The notes under the pieces were generated by a model that saw nothing but the letters and a program-made list of their open reading frames with translations, had not been told where the DNA came from and searched no databases. Below are positions 6,466 to 9,943 of a stretch of 9,943 nucleotides of DNA, piece after piece. Positions within the stretch are counted from its first letter, which is position 1; every line of letters starts with the position of its first letter. This stretch comes from Gemmatimonadota bacterium (lineage in GTDB: Bacteria; Gemmatimonadota; Gemmatimonadetes; Palauibacterales; Palauibacteraceae): the NCBI GenBank assembly GCA_029288095.1, contig JARFPW010000336.1:1-9943 (forward strand). The letters run 5' to 3'. A program made the translations under genes and the position numbers.

Positions 6466-6899
6466 TCATCCAATCCGAGTACCTGTTTGACGCAGATCGA
6501 CCGACGGTCTACGCGGGTCTGCAGAACCCCGAGATTCTGGCCAGGGCACTGCCGGGGACCCAGACGCTGGAGATTGTCGAGGGTACACGCTATGCCGGGG
6601 AAATGGTGGTTTCCGTGGGCCCGGTCACCGCGGCCCGCTTCGAGGTATCGGTCGAGCTGACGGACCTGGTCGAGCCAGAGAGCTTCACGATGCTGGTGGG
6701 CGGCAAGGGGAAGGCCGGGTTCGTCGATGGGCGGGCGGACGTGCGCCTCGAGGACCGCGGGGCTCAGTGTCTGATGGTGTACAAGGCCGACCTGGGCGTC
6801 GGCGGGCGCGTGGCCTCGGTCGGTCAACGATTGCTCGATTCCGTGGGCAAGGCGATGAGCCAGCGCGGACTGAAGGCTGTCGATCGGATGCTGCAGTGA
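6462..6899 (+). CDS. CoxG-like SRPBCC-family protein
   Basis: A 145-residue protein of the CO dehydrogenase subunit G family (SRPBCC/START-like fold). Family features are the N-terminal Y-L-F-D-A-D-R-P-T-V-Y segment, the P-G-T-Q turn (31-34), G-K-G-K-A-G-F-V-D-G (81-90) and G-G-R-V-A-S-V-G-Q-R-L-L-D (114-126). In CO oxidisers CoxG helps attach the enzyme to the membrane. Here there is no hydrophobic C-terminal tail, so the role is uncertain: a chaperone, anchor or electron-transfer aid. The start is a GTG at 6462 that overlaps the large-subunit stop (GTGA), with GGGAG ten bases upstream. Its place between the large and FAD subunit genes suggests it serves this enzyme. Confidence 0.9.
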   Translation: MIIQSEYLFDADRPTVYAGLQNPEILARALPGTQTLEIVEGTRYAGEMVVSVGPVTAARFEVSVELTDLVEPESFTMLVGGKGKAGFVDGRADVRLEDRGAQCLMVYKADLGVGGRVASVGQRLLDSVGKAMSQRGLKAVDRMLQ

Positions 6900-7752
6900 A
6901 ACCCGCTCCTTTCGAGTACGTGCGCCCGGCGTCTGTCGAAGAGGCGATCTCGGCCCTGACCGAGGGCGGGTATGCGGCTAAGGCGTTGGCCGGCGGTCAG
7001 AGCCTGATTCCGGCAATGAACTTCCGTCTCGCGCAACCTGCCGTCCTCGTGGATCTGGGGGGCCTGGATGAACTGCGTGGCATTCATCCCCGGGACGACG
7101 GCGGCCTCGTCATTGGCGCGATGACTTTGCATCGCGAGGTCGAACACAGCTCGCTCGTGGCAGAGCACCTGCCTCTGCTGGCCGAGGTCATGCCCTGGAT
7201 CGCGCACCCGCAAATCCGCAACCGGGGCACGGTCGGCGGCAGTCTGGCGCACGCGGATCCGGCGGCTGAACTGCCGTCCGTGATGCAGGTTCTCGACGCG
7301 GTGCTCCATGTTCAGGGCCCGGATGGGGTCCGTACCGTTCCGATCGACGAGTTCTACTACGGCCTGTTCACGACGGCGCTCGAGCCTGACGAGCTGCTGA
7401 CGGCGGTCGAGATTCCTCCGCTCCCGGCGGGGTCTCGCAGTGCGTTCGAGGAAGTCTCACGCCGCCACGGCGACTTCGCGCTCGCCGGCGTTGCCGCCGT
7501 CGTCCAGGAGGCCGAGGACGGCACGGTCGCGCGGGCACGGCTCAGCCTGCTCAGCGTCGGCGATGGCCCGGTACTCGCCGAACGCGCCATGGCCTGTCTT
7601 GCGGGCCGCACCCTGACAGCCGAGTCGATTCGTGAGGCCGCCGCGCTCACCTCGGAGGACCTCGACCCCCCAGGAGACATCCATGCCTCGGCCGAGTTTC
7701 GCCGGCATCTGGCTGGCGTGCTGACGACCCGCGCCCTGGACCGCCTCCGCGC

Positions 7753-7756
<4 letters not shown>
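6896..7756 (+). CDS. Molybdenum hydroxylase FAD-binding medium subunit
   Basis: A 286-residue flavoprotein subunit that takes electrons from the 2Fe-2S subunit and hands them to the final acceptor. The two diagnostic FAD motifs are present: AGGQSL at 32-37 and TVGGSLAHADP at 112-122. The N-terminal PAPFEYVRPASVEEA and the C-terminal CO dehydrogenase flavoprotein domain (from about 180) complete the family architecture. Length is normal (280-300). The start is GTG at 6896, inside a GTGA overlap with the CoxG-like gene. A longer reading frame open to 6767 was not used because it would overlap that gene heavily and the family begins here. Subunit order small-large-medium resembles form II clusters. 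Confidence 0.95.
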
Positions 7757-9197
<1,441 letters not shown>

Positions 9198-9201
<4 letters not shown>

Positions 9202-9943
9202 TCGGCGGAGCTGGTCCATCGATCGCGATCGTGGAAGGACGGACACAGCATACCTACGCCACGCTCGACCTGGCGGCGGATACCGTGGCTCGCCGACTGC
9301 TCGCTGCGGCGGGCGTCGACGACTTGCAGGGAGTACGAATTGCGATTCGCATCGCGCCCGGGTTCCAGTATGTAGCCACGCTGCTCGGTGTCTGGCGCGC
9401 TGGAGGCGTCGCGGTGCCCCTCTGCCTGTCGCACCCCGAGCCGGAGCTCGCTTACGTGCTCGACGACACCGGCGCCTCACTGGTCGTGTCGGACGACGCC
9501 GGTGAGGATCCTCTGGAACGACTGGCGGCGGAACGATCTGCCGCGTTCCGGTTGGCGCGCGATCTCGTGGCTACGGCCGGCGGGACCGCGGGTGACCCGC
9601 TCCCCTCGATCGCGCCTGGCCGACCCGCGCTCATTCTGTATACGAGCGGAACGACGGGTCAGCCGAAGGGCGTCGTGTCGTCCCACGCCGCCCTCGCGGC
9701 CAACATGGACGCTCTGATCGAGGCCTGGGGCTGGAGCGCGGAGGACCGTATCGTCCACGTCCTGCCGCTGCATCATACACACGGAATCGTCAATGCTCTG
9801 CTATGCGCACTCCGGGTCGGGGCCACGGTGGACATGCTCCCGGGGTTTGACGCTCCGACGGTCTGGGATCGATTCGCGGATGGACAGGCTACGTTGTTCA
9901 TGGCCGTTCCGACCGTCTACGTCCGACTGATCCAGGATTGGGA
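9198..9943 (+). CDS. Acyl-CoA synthetase, ACSF3/malonyl-CoA synthetase-like (partial)
   Basis: The first 248 codons of an ANL-superfamily adenylate-forming enzyme that runs off the right edge; a full-length member would be about 500 residues. The ATP-binding P-loop L-Y-T-S-G-T-T-G-Q-P-K-G-V lies at 147-159. L-P-L-H-H-T-H-G-I-V-N-A-L-L (189-202), L-P-G-F-D-A and F-M-A-V-P-T-V-Y (234-241) closely resemble the segments I recall for ACSF3, a malonyl/methylmalonyl-CoA synthetase. The acid-binding pocket lies mostly in the missing part, so the substrate is inferred. The start is an ATGA overlap with the permease stop. In context it would activate a carboxylic acid produced by the pathway. Confidence 0.88.

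Overview
The window is GC-rich bacterial DNA whose genes are packed on both strands around one divergent gap at about 3482-3643. The N-terminal lipobox protein points to a diderm bacterium. Its domain ends in an FSRYALG-type tail after a GLxFxPxxPAELxLRY segment, a style common in Gemmatimonadota and related environmental phyla. That phylum guess is inference only; there is no rRNA or other marker here.

Minus strand, right to left (3481 to 1). First comes a sigma-54 enhancer-binding regulator (2123-3469). Its AAA+ and Fis-type DNA-binding parts look intact, but its N-terminal receiver-like domain has lost the phospho-acceptor aspartate. Next are a small lipoprotein with an Ig/ZU5-like domain (1299-1952), a TPR-repeat protein (253-1278), and the first five codons of another gene with a good ribosome binding site (1-15). 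Both non-coding gaps of this module carry a sequence with sigma-54 -24/-12 spacing (GG-N10-GC): 2021-2036 before the lipoprotein gene and 85-100 before the leftmost gene. The -12 C lies 70 and 71 bases from the respective ATGs. Palindromes lie further upstream of each, where activator sites are usually found. I infer a self-contained sigma-54 regulon: regulator, lipoprotein plus TPR protein, and an unseen further gene.

Plus strand (3644-9943). This is a six-gene catabolic operon in which every junction is a 4-base start/stop overlap. It encodes a molybdenum hydroxylase of the xanthine dehydrogenase/aerobic CO dehydrogenase family: a 2Fe-2S small subunit, a molybdopterin large subunit, and an FAD subunit, with a CoxG-like SRPBCC protein between the last two. 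An NCS1-family nucleobase/hydantoin-type permease follows, then an acyl-CoA synthetase that runs off the right edge and resembles the ACSF3 malonyl-CoA synthetase branch. The large subunit has an RGAGR loop and lacks the cysteine of true CO dehydrogenase, so the substrate is probably an N-heterocycle or aldehyde. One reading is uptake of a nucleobase-like ring, hydroxylation by the Mo enzyme, ring opening by enzymes outside the window, and activation of the carboxylic acid product. Oxidative pyrimidine breakdown through barbiturate to malonate would fit but is unproven.

I found no convincing sigma-54 site in the divergent gap. The neighbouring regulator may therefore control the minus-strand module and not the catabolic operon, although it could do both.
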